From assembly GCA_963839745.1 (NCBI GenBank), contig CAWIWC010000014.1, positions 62,001 to 126,000 on the forward strand: 64,000 nucleotides of DNA. The letters run 5' to 3'. The position numbers and the translations under genes were made by a program. The notes under the pieces are model-generated. The model saw nothing but the letters and a program-made list of their open reading frames with translations, was not told where the DNA came from and did not search any database. Origin of the DNA: JAIBJN01 sp963839745. GTDB taxonomy: Bacteria; Actinomycetota; Thermoleophilia; Gaiellales; Gaiellaceae. This document shows positions 18,165 through 26,310 of this stretch, piece after piece. How positions within the stretch are numbered: position 1 is the first letter of the stretch; each line of letters opens with the position of its first letter.

Positions 18165-20033
18165 ATGCATCGTCGATCGACAACACTTCCGGCAAATGGC
18201 CGGCTCCTGCTCGCACTCGCACTCGCGCTCGCGCTGGGTGCGGCCGGCGCCGGATCTGCGAGCGCCGCTTCTCTGGCCGGCGGGTCGGCTGGAAGCCTGC
18301 CCGGCTTCGGCCCGAACGTGATCATCTTCGACCCGAGCATGCCGGTCAGCGAGATTCAGGCAACCGTCGATGCGATCCATGCCCAGCAGGTCGACGCCGA
18401 GATGAGCACGAACCGCTACGCGTTCCTGTTCAAGCCGGGCGTGTATGGAACAGCCACCGAGCCGCTGCAGATGAAGGTCGGCTACTACACCGAGGTCGCC
18501 GGTCTCGGTGCCTCCCCGACGGACGTGACGATCAACGGCAAGATCGAGGTCTACAACCGCTGCCTCGAGAACGGAGGCACGAGCAACTGCGTTGCCCTGG
18601 TCAATTTCTGGCGCACGCTGTCCAACCTGACCCTGAACATCAACAGCCTCAACCAGGACGGCTGTCGCGCCTCGGCAAACTTCTGGGCGGTCTCGCAAGC
18701 CGTGTCGATGCGCCGTCTCAACATCGGCGGCGCCAACCTCTCGCTCATGGACTACTGCACGGCCGGGCCGCAGTTCGCCAGCGGCGGCTTCATCGCCGAC
18801 TCGAACCTCCCGTTCGTCATCAACGGCTCCCAGCAACAGTGGCTGATCCGCAACAGCCAGATCGGCGGCTGGTCGAACGCCGTGTGGAACCAGGTCTTCG
18901 CGGGTGTCGAGGGCGCGCCGTCGGAAGCGAGTTTCCCGAATCCGCCGTACACGACCCTCGAGACGACGCCCGTCAGCCGTGAGAAGCCGTACCTGTTCAT
19001 CGACGGGCAGGGCAAGTACCACGTCCGCGTGCCCTCGGCGCAGACAGACACCCGCGGCATCTCCTGGGCCGACGGCATGACGGCGGGGCGCACGATCCCG
19101 CTCCGCCACTTCTTCATCGCAACCCCGTCGGACTCGGTGAAGACGATCAACAACCAACTGGCCCGCGGGATGAACCTGCTGCTTACGCCGGGCGTCTACG
19201 ACGTGGGGAAGAGCATCGTCGTGAAGCGCGCCAACACGGTGGTCCTCGGCATCGGGCATGCGACCCTCACCGCGGTCGACGGCGCGGTCCCGCTGACGGT
19301 CAACGATGTCCCCGGGGTCATCATCGCCGGCGTCACGATCGACGCGGGCACCGTCGAGTCGCCGATGCTCCTGCAGGTCGGCAAGAAGCCCAAGAAGAAC
19401 GCGAAGAGCGACCCGTCCAACCCGACCACGCTCTCGGACGTGTACTTCCGCGTCGGTGGACCGCACATCGGCAGAGCTGACGTCGCGCTCGAGGTCAACA
19501 GCAACGACGTTCTGATCGATCACACCTGGGTGTGGCGTGCCGACCACGGCGTCGAGGGCTTCTCCGGCGACACGGAGCGCTGGAACACCAACATCGGCCG
19601 CAACGGCGTCGTCGTCAACGGGGACAGCGTGACGGCGACCGGCCTGTTCGTCGAGCACTTCCAGCAGTACAACACCATCTGGAACGGCCAGAAGGGCACG
19701 ACGATCCTGTACCAGAACGAGCTGCCCTACGATCCGCCGACCCAGGCGGATTGGATGCACGACGGCATCGAAGGCTGGGCCGGGTACAAGGTCGGCGACC
19801 AGGTGACGACGCACAACCTCTTCGGGGGCGGTGTGTACGTCTTCAACCGGAACAACCCGTCGATCCACACCGAGAACGGCTTCGAGGTTCCGGTGACCCC
19901 GGGCGTCCGGTTGCATCACATCATGACCGTCAACCTGAGCGCGGGCACGATCGACCACGTGGTCAACGGCGTCGGCGGCCCGGCCGATACGAGCAACATC
20001 GGCGCACCCGTGTTCGTCGTCGACTACCCGTGA
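18165..20033 (+). CDS. Large secreted right-handed beta-helix protein (often auto-labelled adenylyl cyclase)
   Basis: 622 residues from ATG 18165, 5 nt after GAGGAGG. A signal peptide (about residues 1-36, ending SASAAS) precedes the mature chain, which opens FGPNVIIFDPSMP. The body has many short beta-strand repeats with Asn/Asp/Gly turns (NLTLNINSLNQDGC, GVIIAGVTIDAGT, ALEVNSNDVLIDHTWVW), typical of pectate-lyase-like parallel beta-helices. Close relatives are widespread in Streptomyces and are often annotated adenylyl cyclase, but no cyclase catalytic domain can be seen. A polysaccharide-binding or -degrading role is plausible but unproven. A terminator-like pairing (TCACCGG...CCGGTGA) follows within 55 bp. 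Confidence 0.82.
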   Translation: MHRRSTTLPANGRLLLALALALALGAAGAGSASAASLAGGSAGSLPGFGPNVIIFDPSMPVSEIQATVDAIHAQQVDAEMSTNRYAFLFKPGVYGTATEPLQMKVGYYTEVAGLGASPTDVTINGKIEVYNRCLENGGTSNCVALVNFWRTLSNLTLNINSLNQDGCRASANFWAVSQAVSMRRLNIGGANLSLMDYCTAGPQFASGGFIADSNLPFVINGSQQQWLIRNSQIGGWSNAVWNQVFAGVEGAPSEASFPNPPYTTLETTPVSREKPYLFIDGQGKYHVRVPSAQTDTRGISWADGMTAGRTIPLRHFFIATPSDSVKTINNQLARGMNLLLTPGVYDVGKSIVVKRANTVVLGIGHATLTAVDGAVPLTVNDVPGVIIAGVTIDAGTVESPMLLQVGKKPKKNAKSDPSNPTTLSDVYFRVGGPHIGRADVALEVNSNDVLIDHTWVWRADHGVEGFSGDTERWNTNIGRNGVVVNGDSVTATGLFVEHFQQYNTIWNGQKGTTILYQNELPYDPPTQADWMHDGIEGWAGYKVGDQVTTHNLFGGGVYVFNRNNPSIHTENGFEVPVTPGVRLHHIMTVNLSAGTIDHVVNGVGGPADTSNIGAPVFVVDYP

Positions 20034-20181
20034 CTCACCGGTCGAGCTGAGCCCGGCCGGCGCGGGTGTCGGGCGGGCCGGTGATCGCGAGGAGCCGCTC
20101 CATCACACCGGGGCGGCCTGGCGCGCGGTAATACTTCCGCGTCCGACGGCGACTGGCGCCATTCGGAGGAAAGGGAGGACG

Positions 20182-20508
20182 ATGCCGCTCTATCTGACGA
20201 GGTTCAGCTACACGCCCGAGACCTGGGCGAGGCTGATCGGCAATCCGGAAGACCGCCGAAAGGCTGCTCAGTCGTACATCGAGTCGGTGGGTGGGAAGCT
20301 CCATGGCTTCTGGTACGCCTTCGGCGAGCACGACGGCTACAACCTCTGGGAAGCCCCTGACAACGTGTCCATGGGGGCGGTCGCTCTGGCGATCGGTGGC
20401 GGCGGGGCGCTGAGCTCGATCGAAACGACAGTCCTTCTCACCGTCGACGAGACGCTGGATGCTCTGCGCAAGGCCGGCGAAATCAAGTACCAAGCGCCGG
20501 GCGCGTAG
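20182..20508 (+). CDS. GYD-domain protein
   Basis: 108 residues, with strong Shine-Dalgarno GGAGGAAAGGGAGG before ATG 20182. The family name motif is present as EHDGYNLWEAPD (about residues 49-60), followed by an Ala/Gly-rich stretch and ETTVLLTVDETLDALRKAG. GYD proteins are small ferredoxin-like alpha/beta proteins of unknown function, often encoded as single genes. It follows the beta-helix gene by about 150 bp and is probably separately transcribed. Confidence 0.85.
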   Translation: MPLYLTRFSYTPETWARLIGNPEDRRKAAQSYIESVGGKLHGFWYAFGEHDGYNLWEAPDNVSMGAVALAIGGGGALSSIETTVLLTVDETLDALRKAGEIKYQAPGA

Positions 20509-20726
20509 CGCCGCCTCGCACGGGGGCGCACCCGGTGCCTCGAAGAAAAACTCGGCCACCTGACCCCCAGCCCAGTGGGATTTCTCTCCCCGTGTGAGGC
20601 CCTGAGCGGTGAAAAGCGGGCTTCTCAGCAGTGTCGTACGGAAGCGGTGAAGTGCTTGGAGCCGCGTGCACACCGCTTGCGCTCGCGTGCACGAAAGTCG
20701 ACGTGACCGCCGTGGAACTCCGCCTT

Positions 20727-20757
20727 CGGGGCGCTCACGAAGGCCATGAGCGCCCCG
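20727..20757 (-). terminator. Hairpin downstream of the DUF4190-like gene
   Basis: A perfect 11-bp inverted repeat (CGGGGCGCTCA/TGAGCGCCCCG) with a 9-nt loop lies 23 bp past the stop of the minus-strand gene ending at 20780. There is no T-run, as is common in GC-rich actinobacteria. The rest of 20,509-20,779 holds no gene that I can support. Confidence 0.55.
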
Positions 20758-20779
20758 TCAGGATTTCGCGGGGTCGAGA

Positions 20780-21067
20780 CTACGTGAGGGCCTCGACAGC
20801 CATCCAGACGATCATGAGCGCGAGCATCGCGCCGGCGATCACGATCGCCGCGACGGCCATTCCGCGGCTTTCGGAGCGGCGAAGCGCAAGCACGCCGAGG
20901 ACGACCGCCGCGATCGCGGGCGGAAACCCGAACACGAACCCTCCGCCTGGCAGGTCCCAGGCGAGCGTGGAGCCCGGGACCGACAGCACTGCGAGGGCCA
21001 GCGCAGGCCCCGCAAGGGTTCGCCTGCTCGCAAGATCGACGGCGGGGCGGCTAGTCGTGGATTCCAT
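20780..21067 (-). CDS. Small two-helix membrane protein (DUF4190-like)
   Basis: 95 residues. Two hydrophobic segments are visible: a Gly-rich first (FGFPPAIAAVVLGVLALRR) and a C-terminal helix (GMAVAAIVIAGAMLALMIVW). The RRSESRG linker between helices is typical of DUF4190. The ATG follows GAGAGGAG at 6-13 nt. It lies upstream of a strong hairpin and is probably monocistronic. Function unknown. Confidence 0.68.
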   Translation of the reverse strand: MESTTSRPAVDLASRRTLAGPALALAVLSVPGSTLAWDLPGGGFVFGFPPAIAAVVLGVLALRRSESRGMAVAAIVIAGAMLALMIVWMAVEALT

Positions 21068-21186
21068 GACGACTCCTCTCGGTTGTGGAAGCGACGTATC
21101 CGACGCTACGAGAGCCGAGGGGCTGCGTCATCGAGGCTGCTACGCGAATGCGGGCCGCACCAGCGCGCGACTATGGCTCCGTGCTG

Positions 21187-21831
21187 CTACGGAGCCTCGC
21201 GATCGCGAAGGTAGGCGAGCACCGCAAGGACGCGACGATGGCCGTCCTCGCCGCCGTGAAGGCCGAGCTTCGAGAAGACGTGGCGCACATGGCTCTCAAC
21301 CGTCCGCTCGGTCAGGAAGAGACGGGCCGCGATACCCGCGTTCGTCAGGCCCTCGGCCATCAGGGCGAGGATCTCGCGCTCGCGGGGCGTGAGGTCGTCG
21401 TGCCACCGCTCGCGCGGGGCAACGAGAGTCGCGACGACCTCGGGGTCGAGGGCGGACCCGCCACGCTGGACGCGCTCGGCCGCGTCCATGAACTCGGCCA
21501 CGTCGAGCACTCTGTCCTTCAGCAGGTAGCCGAAGCCCCGCTGCGAGACGAGCTCGACCGCGCCGGCGATCTCGACGTGCTGGGAGAGCACGAGGACGCT
21601 CACACCGGGATGTGCCTCGCGAATCCAGCGAGCAGCCTGAAGTCCCTCGTCGCTGAAGCTCGGGGGCATGCGCACGTCGACCACCGCCAGGTCGGGCTCG
21701 TGCTCGCGGATCGCGGCGCGGAACGCGTCCGCGTCGCCGACCGTCGCCACGACCTCGTGCCCGGCATCGCCGAAGAGCCGAGCGAGCCCCTCGCGGAGCA
21801 GCGCCTGGTCCTCCGCGATGACTACGCGCAC
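21187..21831 (-). CDS. NarL/LuxR-type response regulator
   Basis: 214 residues. An N-terminal receiver domain has the acidic pocket (VIAEDQ), phospho-acceptor Asp in VVDVRMP (about residue 52) and Lys in YLLKDRV. The C-terminal LuxR helix-turn-helix is LTPREREILALMAEGLTNAGIAARLFLTERTVE (in parts). It starts at GTG 21831, overlapping the kinase gene by 10 bp, so it is the cognate partner. The target genes are not evident. Confidence 0.92.
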   Translation of the reverse strand: MRVVIAEDQALLREGLARLFGDAGHEVVATVGDADAFRAAIREHEPDLAVVDVRMPPSFSDEGLQAARWIREAHPGVSVLVLSQHVEIAGAVELVSQRGFGYLLKDRVLDVAEFMDAAERVQRGGSALDPEVVATLVAPRERWHDDLTPREREILALMAEGLTNAGIAARLFLTERTVESHVRHVFSKLGLHGGEDGHRRVLAVLAYLRDREAP

Positions 21832-23807
21832 GGGAGCTCCGCGACGATCGAGGTGCCGCGGCCGGCGTCGCTCTTCACGACGAGCCGACCTCCGAGAGCG
21901 ACCACGCGGTCGGAGAGGCCGGCGAGGCCCGAGCCGAGGGCTGGCGCCGCGCCCCCACGACCGTCATCGGAGACCGTTAAGACAAGACGACTGTCGCTTC
22001 GGCTCGCGTGCACGACAACGCGCGAGCAGCGTGCGTGCTTGATGGCGTTCGTCAGCGCTTCGCTCGCCACGAAGTAGGCGGCCGCTTCGACGTCCTGCTC
22101 GAAGCGCTCGTCCGTCGCCTCGACCTCGGTGGGAATCGACGCTCGGGCGGCGAGCTCGCGGAGCGCGGGTGCGAGCCCGTGGTCCAGCGTCGCAGGCCGG
22201 ATGCCGCGCGCGAGCTCGCGGAGCTGCGCGATCGCGTCGGTGAGACCCGTGACGGCGCCGTCGAGCAGCTCGCGCTCGGCCGGAGCCGCAGCCGGCCCGA
22301 GCTCGTGCTGCAGATGGCGAAGGTCGAGACCGATGGAGACGAGCCGCTGCTGCGCGCCGTCGTGCAGGTCTCGCTCGAGTCGCTGCCGCTCCTCGTACGT
22401 TGCGGCGACGATCCGCGCTCGTGAGGACTCGACTTCGGCGAGCTGGCGCCGAACCTCCACGCGCAGCCGGGCGATCTCGATGGCGAGCCCCGCCCGGGTG
22501 ATCAGCACGTCAAGCAGGGCTGGCTCCGCATCGGGCGCGTGGACGAGAGTGGCGAGCTGCAACTCGGCCCGGCGGACGGGCGTGCGTCCGGCAGGGTGCG
22601 CCGGGAGCTCGTCGACGATCCGCCCCGCCGCGTCTGCATGCGCGTTGTCGCGCGGCAGCCAGTAGAAGAGCTCGAGGCTTGCATCGTGCATCGCCTCACC
22701 GAGCACGCTTCCGACCTCTTCGGGCTCGGCCCGACCGAGGTGGAGGTCGTCGAGGAAGCGATCGACCCGCCGCAGCCCCTCGTACCGCGATCGGTTGAAG
22801 CGCCGGTCGACCTGTGTCTGAACGCGTGCGCGCACCGGCCGGAAGGCGACGGCGACGGCGAGGGTCGCTGCGGCAGTCGGCACGGCGGACCCGCCGCCCA
22901 GGGCGACGCCGAGACCGAGCGCCACGGCGACGAACGACGCGCCTAGCACCGCGGTGAGCACGGCGTAGACGAGCGTCGCGCTGATGAGGCGATCGATCTC
23001 GTACAGCCGGTAGCGCAGGACCGCGATGCCGATCGCGACGGGAATCGCGACCAGCACCGCCACGAGCGCCAGGAACGTCGCCCACGCCGGCGCACCGGCA
23101 AGCCCCTCGAGCGTCCCGACGAGAATCGAGACCGGGATGAGAGCGCCCGCGTAGACGATCCACTTCAGCTGCGAGCGCAGCACGCCGTGTGCACCTCTGA
23201 AGCGCACGACCAGGGCGAGCATCGCTGCGACGAAGGTAACGCCCATTCCGAGCAGCCCGATTGTCTGGAGGGTGCCGTGCACCGCACCCGGCAGCACACC
23301 GAATGGCGGGACTTCCTCGAACGGAGCGTCGAGCGGCTCGTCCGAGAGCAGGCCCCCGAGGAGCATGACCAGGAACGAGGCGGCCCCTCCGATCGCCCAG
23401 GGGCGCCAGCGGGGTGACGGCAGTCGCCCCTCCGGGAAGACGAACGCGATAGCGATCACACCCGCGAAGAGCAAGGGCCAACCCGACGTGTCCCAGACGG
23501 CCGCCGCCCGTCCGCCCGGCAGCGAGCCGGGGTGTTCCAGGACGTAGCCCGCATAGGCGTGCGCGAGCCCGGCAAGCGCGAGCACGTTCCCGCTGGCGAG
23601 CAGCAACCAGCCGATCGGGTTCGTGTGGCGCCGCAGCGCAAGCAGCAGCCCGACCCCGGTCGAGGCGAGGATCGCCACCGGCCCCACGAGGTTGGCGAAC
23701 CACCCATCGCCGTACTCCGCCGCCCCGGCGTCCAGGAAGAGGATCGCAGGAATCGCCGCGACCGCGGTCGAGGCGAGCAGCCATGCGAACACGCCGCTGC
23801 GGGTCAT
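21822..23807 (-). CDS. Membrane sensor histidine kinase (HisKA_3 family)
   Basis: 661 residues from ATG 23807. About eight membrane helices fill the first 330 residues. They are followed by a GAF-like linker and the HisKA_3 dimerisation box with the phospho-His (LERDLHDGAQQRL). The C-terminal HATPase_c domain has the N-box (EALTNAIKHA) and G-box (SDDGRGG, GSGLAGLSDRV). GTG 23840 is a possible earlier start, because CAGAAT lies 6 nt before it as at other leaderless genes here. Together with the response regulator it forms a NarL-type two-component system. The ligand is unknown; many hydrophobic helices suggest membrane or lipid-soluble signals. Confidence 0.9.
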   Translation of the reverse strand: MTRSGVFAWLLASTAVAAIPAILFLDAGAAEYGDGWFANLVGPVAILASTGVGLLLALRRHTNPIGWLLLASGNVLALAGLAHAYAGYVLEHPGSLPGGRAAAVWDTSGWPLLFAGVIAIAFVFPEGRLPSPRWRPWAIGGAASFLVMLLGGLLSDEPLDAPFEEVPPFGVLPGAVHGTLQTIGLLGMGVTFVAAMLALVVRFRGAHGVLRSQLKWIVYAGALIPVSILVGTLEGLAGAPAWATFLALVAVLVAIPVAIGIAVLRYRLYEIDRLISATLVYAVLTAVLGASFVAVALGLGVALGGGSAVPTAAATLAVAVAFRPVRARVQTQVDRRFNRSRYEGLRRVDRFLDDLHLGRAEPEEVGSVLGEAMHDASLELFYWLPRDNAHADAAGRIVDELPAHPAGRTPVRRAELQLATLVHAPDAEPALLDVLITRAGLAIEIARLRVEVRRQLAEVESSRARIVAATYEERQRLERDLHDGAQQRLVSIGLDLRHLQHELGPAAAPAERELLDGAVTGLTDAIAQLRELARGIRPATLDHGLAPALRELAARASIPTEVEATDERFEQDVEAAAYFVASEALTNAIKHARCSRVVVHASRSDSRLVLTVSDDGRGGAAPALGSGLAGLSDRVVALGGRLVVKSDAGRGTSIVAELPCA

Positions 23808-24024
23808 CGCCGAATCGTCCGCACGCGGCGGTTGGGTCACAACTGCATTCTGCTCCGCCGCAGCGGCGGCGTCGACAGGGCTACCACTCGAATCACTTCG
23901 GTACGTTGGCGCCGAATAACCTTCCTGGGACGCCAGCGGACGTCCGTGGGACTGGCCGCGGCGGTCATGAAACCGCGGCGGGCGCCGGTCTGAGGGGCAA
24001 TCTCCGCTCAGACCTGCTGGAAAG

Positions 24025-24092
24025 CGGAGGGGGAGGGATTCGAACCCTCGGATCCGCCTAACGACGGATAACGGTTTTCGAGACCGCCGCAT
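24025..24092 (-). pseudogene. 3' fragment of tRNA-Ser(CGA)
   Basis: Read on the minus strand, the sequence from 24092 to 24025 has an intact anticodon arm (loop containing CGA), a long class II variable arm (ATCCG...CGGAT), a perfect 5-bp T-arm (GAGGG/CCCTC around TTCGAAT) and the 3' acceptor strand CCCCTCC plus discriminator G. The 5' acceptor strand and the D-arm are missing; the homology stops at about 24092 and unrelated sequence follows. A functional tRNA cannot form. Such 3' pieces are typical footprints of integration into tRNA genes or of a partial deletion. Confidence 0.8.
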
Positions 24093-24168
24093 ATAGCGAC
24101 TAGTGCCCAAACGGAAGACCCATCGCTCGAGGTCGTGCCGGAGGCGTCTGCGGCGGAAGCCGCTTAGA

Positions 24169-24188
24169 CACTGGCCTCCAGGCCAGTG
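24169..24188 (-). terminator. Palindromic hairpin at the 3' end of tRNA-Val
   Basis: CACTGGCCT/AGGCCAGTG form a perfect 9-bp stem with a 2-nt loop, directly at the 3' end of tRNA-Val on the minus strand. A second small stem (GCGGC/GCCGC) follows at 24151-24164. It is a likely terminator or 3'-processing signal; there is no T-run. Confidence 0.5.
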
Positions 24189-24258
24189 GGCGCAGCTGGG
24201 ATCGAACCAGCGACCTCCCGCGTGTGAAGCGGGCGCTCTCCCGCTGAGCTATGCGCCC
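24187..24258 (-). tRNA. tRNA-Val (anticodon CAC)
   Basis: 72 nt on the minus strand. Acceptor stem GGGCGCA/TGCGCCC is perfect, and the D-arm begins GCTC. The anticodon stem CCCGC/GCGGG encloses TTCACAC with anticodon CAC (decodes GTG, valine). The T-arm is GCTGG/CCAGC around TTCGATC, and the discriminator is A. CCA is not encoded. All four arms are intact. Confidence 0.96.
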
Positions 24259-24302
24259 CGAGGCGTCCAAGTCTACCCCCGGGCCGCTGCTACGATCGAT
24301 GT

Positions 24303-24580
24303 GCCCGGTCGCGCTAAGCGGGGAGCTAGCGGTTCCCTGAACCCGCAATCCGCTCTAGCGGGGCCGAATCCCTTCCCGAGGGGATGGCAATTGAGGAACG
24401 GGCTCGCGCACGCGAGCGTTGACGACCAGGTTCCGCGCACCGGGAGCCTGTGAACCGCGTCAGGTCCGGGAGGAAGCAGCGCTAAGCAGTTTCTCCCGGG
24501 TGCCGCGGGGCAGCCTGGTCAGAGCGAGCGTCGTTGGCACCGCCTCGAGAGCCTCTTCGACAGAAGGTGCGCGACCGGGC
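24303..24580 (+). ncRNA. ffs: Large bacterial signal recognition particle RNA with Alu domain (ffs/scr type)
   Basis: 278 nt. The ends GCCCGGTCGCGC (24303-24314) and GCGCGACCGGGC (24569-24580) form a perfect 12-bp closing helix. The 5' part has the Alu-domain layout of Bacillus scRNA: GGGGAGCTAGCGG, ACCCGCAATCCGCTCTAGC, GGCCGAATCCCTTCCCGAGG. The 3' part contains the universal S-domain apical hairpin: TGAACCGCGTCAGGTCCGGG, then AGGAAGCAGC and GCTAAGCAG, and later TGCCGCGGGGCAGCCTGG and GACAGAAGGTGCG. The RNA binds Ffh and directs nascent membrane proteins to the translocon; the Alu domain is linked to elongation slowing. It sits directly upstream of dnaX-ebfC-recR, a common bacterial arrangement. 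Confidence 0.93.
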
Positions 24581-24584
24581 AATA

Positions 24585-24647
24585 CACGAGGGAACCCCTG
24601 GTTCCCTCGTGGGCTCCCTCCTCTCTTTGGGGAACCCCTGGTTCCCC
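24585..24647. repeat. Two near-identical hairpins with GGGAACC/GGTTCCC stems
   Basis: 24585-24611 is a perfect 12-bp inverted repeat (CACGAGGGAACC/GGTTCCCTCGTG) with loop CCT. 24629-24647 is an 8-bp version (GGGGAACC/GGTTCCCC) with the same loop. The first could terminate the SRP RNA. The shared core recurs near 56.8 kb, so these may be members of a dispersed palindromic repeat family. Confidence 0.6.
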
Positions 24648-24666
24648 TGGCCCCCTCCTCTATACG

Positions 24667-26307
24667 ATGGCCGAGGTGACCGCGCTCTACAGGAAGTACC
24701 GGCCGCAGGACTTCGACGAGGTCGTCGGCCAGGAGGCCGTAGTCCGGACTCTCCGCAACGCGATCGAGCACGACCAGGTGCGTCAGGCTTACCTGTTCGC
24801 CGGCCCGCGCGGCACGGGGAAGACCTCGCTCGCGCGCATCCTCGCCAAGGCTCTCAACTGCGAGCAGGGACCGACCGCGAACCCGGACAAGACCTGCAAC
24901 TCGTGCGTCACGATCGCGAGCGGGACGTCGCTCGACGTCATCGAGATGGACGCTGCGAGCCAGCGCGGGATCGACGACGTGCGCGAGATCCGCGAGCACG
25001 TCGTCCTCCAGCCGGTGGAGGGCCGCTTCAAGGTCTACATCCTCGACGAGGCGCACCAGCTCACCGACGCGGCGTGGAACGCGCTCCTGAAGCTGATCGA
25101 GGAGCCGCCGCCGCACCTCGTCTTCGTCTTCTGCACGACCGAGCTCCACAAGGTGCTCGGCACCGTCCGCTCGCGCTGCCAGACCTTCCTCTTCGCGCGG
25201 CCGCGCCTCGCCGAGCTGACGAAGCTGCTCCGCCTGGTCGCCGACGGCGAGAAGATCGAGGCGCCCGACGCCGCGCTCTCGCTGATCGCGCGGAGCGCGC
25301 GCGGGAGCTTCCGCGACGCGGTCTCGACGCTCGACCAGCTCGCCGCGGCAACCGACGGCGAGGTGACCGTCCAGTCGGTGCTCCAGCTGCTCGGCGCCGT
25401 CGACGAGGAGGCGCTCTTCCGCCTCTGCGACCTGATCGTGGACAAGGACACCGCCGGCCTGCTCGCGTTCGTCGAGGAGCTCGCCGACCAGGGCCAGGAC
25501 CTGGCGCGGCTCGTCAACGACCTGCTCGAGCACCTGCGCCACCTGCTGCTCGTCCAGCACATGGGCGAGGTGCCCGATTCGCTCCCGGTGACCCCGGAGA
25601 CGCGCGAGCGGCTGCGCTCGCAGGCCAACCAGCTGGCCGAGCCCGAGGTGCTGCGGCTCATCGACCTGCTCCACGTCGCCGTGGACGACGTCCGCCAGGG
25701 CGGCGACCCGCGCCTGCCGCTCGAGCTCGCGCTCGTGAAGGTGACGCGGCCCGGTGCCGACCTCTCGCGCGAGTCGGCCGCCTACCGCCTGGAGCAGCTC
25801 GAATCGCGGCTGCGCGGCGGCGAGCCACAGCGCGCGCCCGAGCCCAGCCGGCCCACGCCGGCACCGGCACCGGCCGCGGAGGCCGAGAGCCCCGCGCCGA
25901 CCGCCGAGCCACCGGCGCCGAGCGAGGGCCCGCCGATCGACCTCGGCGAGATTCAGGCGGCCTGGAAGCCGACGATCCTGCCCGCTGTCTCCGAGAAGTC
26001 GATCCCGACCTACTCGGTGCTGACGGAGGCGAAGCCGATCGCCCTCGACGGCGAGCGGCTCGTGCTCGAGTTCCCCCCGGCGGCCTCGTTCCACCGTGGC
26101 CTGGCCGAGGAGCCGAAGAACGCCGGCGTCCTCGCGGGGGTGCTCCACGAGGTCACAGGGCATCGACTGGCGCTCGCGTTCGAGGTCGGCGAGGGCCCGC
26201 ACGAGGAGCCCGAGGCGGCCGAGGAGGAGCCCGCGACCGAGGACGAGATCATCTCCCTGATGAAGACGACGTTCGACGCCCGCGAGATCGGGAAGGAGAC
26301 CGACTAG
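24667..26307 (+). CDS. dnaX: DNA polymerase III subunits gamma/tau
   Basis: 546 residues. Clamp-loader ATPase of the replication machinery. Seen: YRKYRPQDFDEVVGQE at the N-terminus, Walker A GPRGTGKTS (about residues 45-53), the zinc-binding Cys cluster (NCEQ ... KTCNSC), Walker B with LDEAHQLTDAAWNALLK, and the arginine-finger SRC motif (RSRCQTFLF). A Pro/Ala-rich linker (about 385-420) leads to a tau-like C-terminal region. ATG 24667 has no Shine-Dalgarno; TATACG lies right before it. No programmed frameshift signal was noticed. It is the first gene of dnaX-ebfC-recR, with 3 bp to ebfC. Confidence 0.96.
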   Translation: MAEVTALYRKYRPQDFDEVVGQEAVVRTLRNAIEHDQVRQAYLFAGPRGTGKTSLARILAKALNCEQGPTANPDKTCNSCVTIASGTSLDVIEMDAASQRGIDDVREIREHVVLQPVEGRFKVYILDEAHQLTDAAWNALLKLIEEPPPHLVFVFCTTELHKVLGTVRSRCQTFLFARPRLAELTKLLRLVADGEKIEAPDAALSLIARSARGSFRDAVSTLDQLAAATDGEVTVQSVLQLLGAVDEEALFRLCDLIVDKDTAGLLAFVEELADQGQDLARLVNDLLEHLRHLLLVQHMGEVPDSLPVTPETRERLRSQANQLAEPEVLRLIDLLHVAVDDVRQGGDPRLPLELALVKVTRPGADLSRESAAYRLEQLESRLRGGEPQRAPEPSRPTPAPAPAAEAESPAPTAEPPAPSEGPPIDLGEIQAAWKPTILPAVSEKSIPTYSVLTEAKPIALDGERLVLEFPPAASFHRGLAEEPKNAGVLAGVLHEVTGHRLALAFEVGEGPHEEPEAAEEEPATEDEIISLMKTTFDAREIGKETD

Positions 26308-26310
26308 CCG

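Noticed and set aside
18165..20033. Adenylyl cyclase function.
   Set aside because: No class III cyclase or other nucleotide-cyclase motif is visible; the label is a propagated annotation in this family.
24025..24092. Functional tRNA-Ser gene.
   Set aside because: No 5' acceptor strand or D-arm can be found upstream up to tRNA-Val; only the 3' two-thirds are present.
24421..24522. Small 4.5S-type SRP RNA limited to about 100 nt.
   Set aside because: Alu-domain sequences precede it and a perfect 12-bp helix joins 24303-24314 with 24569-24580, so the gene is the large type.
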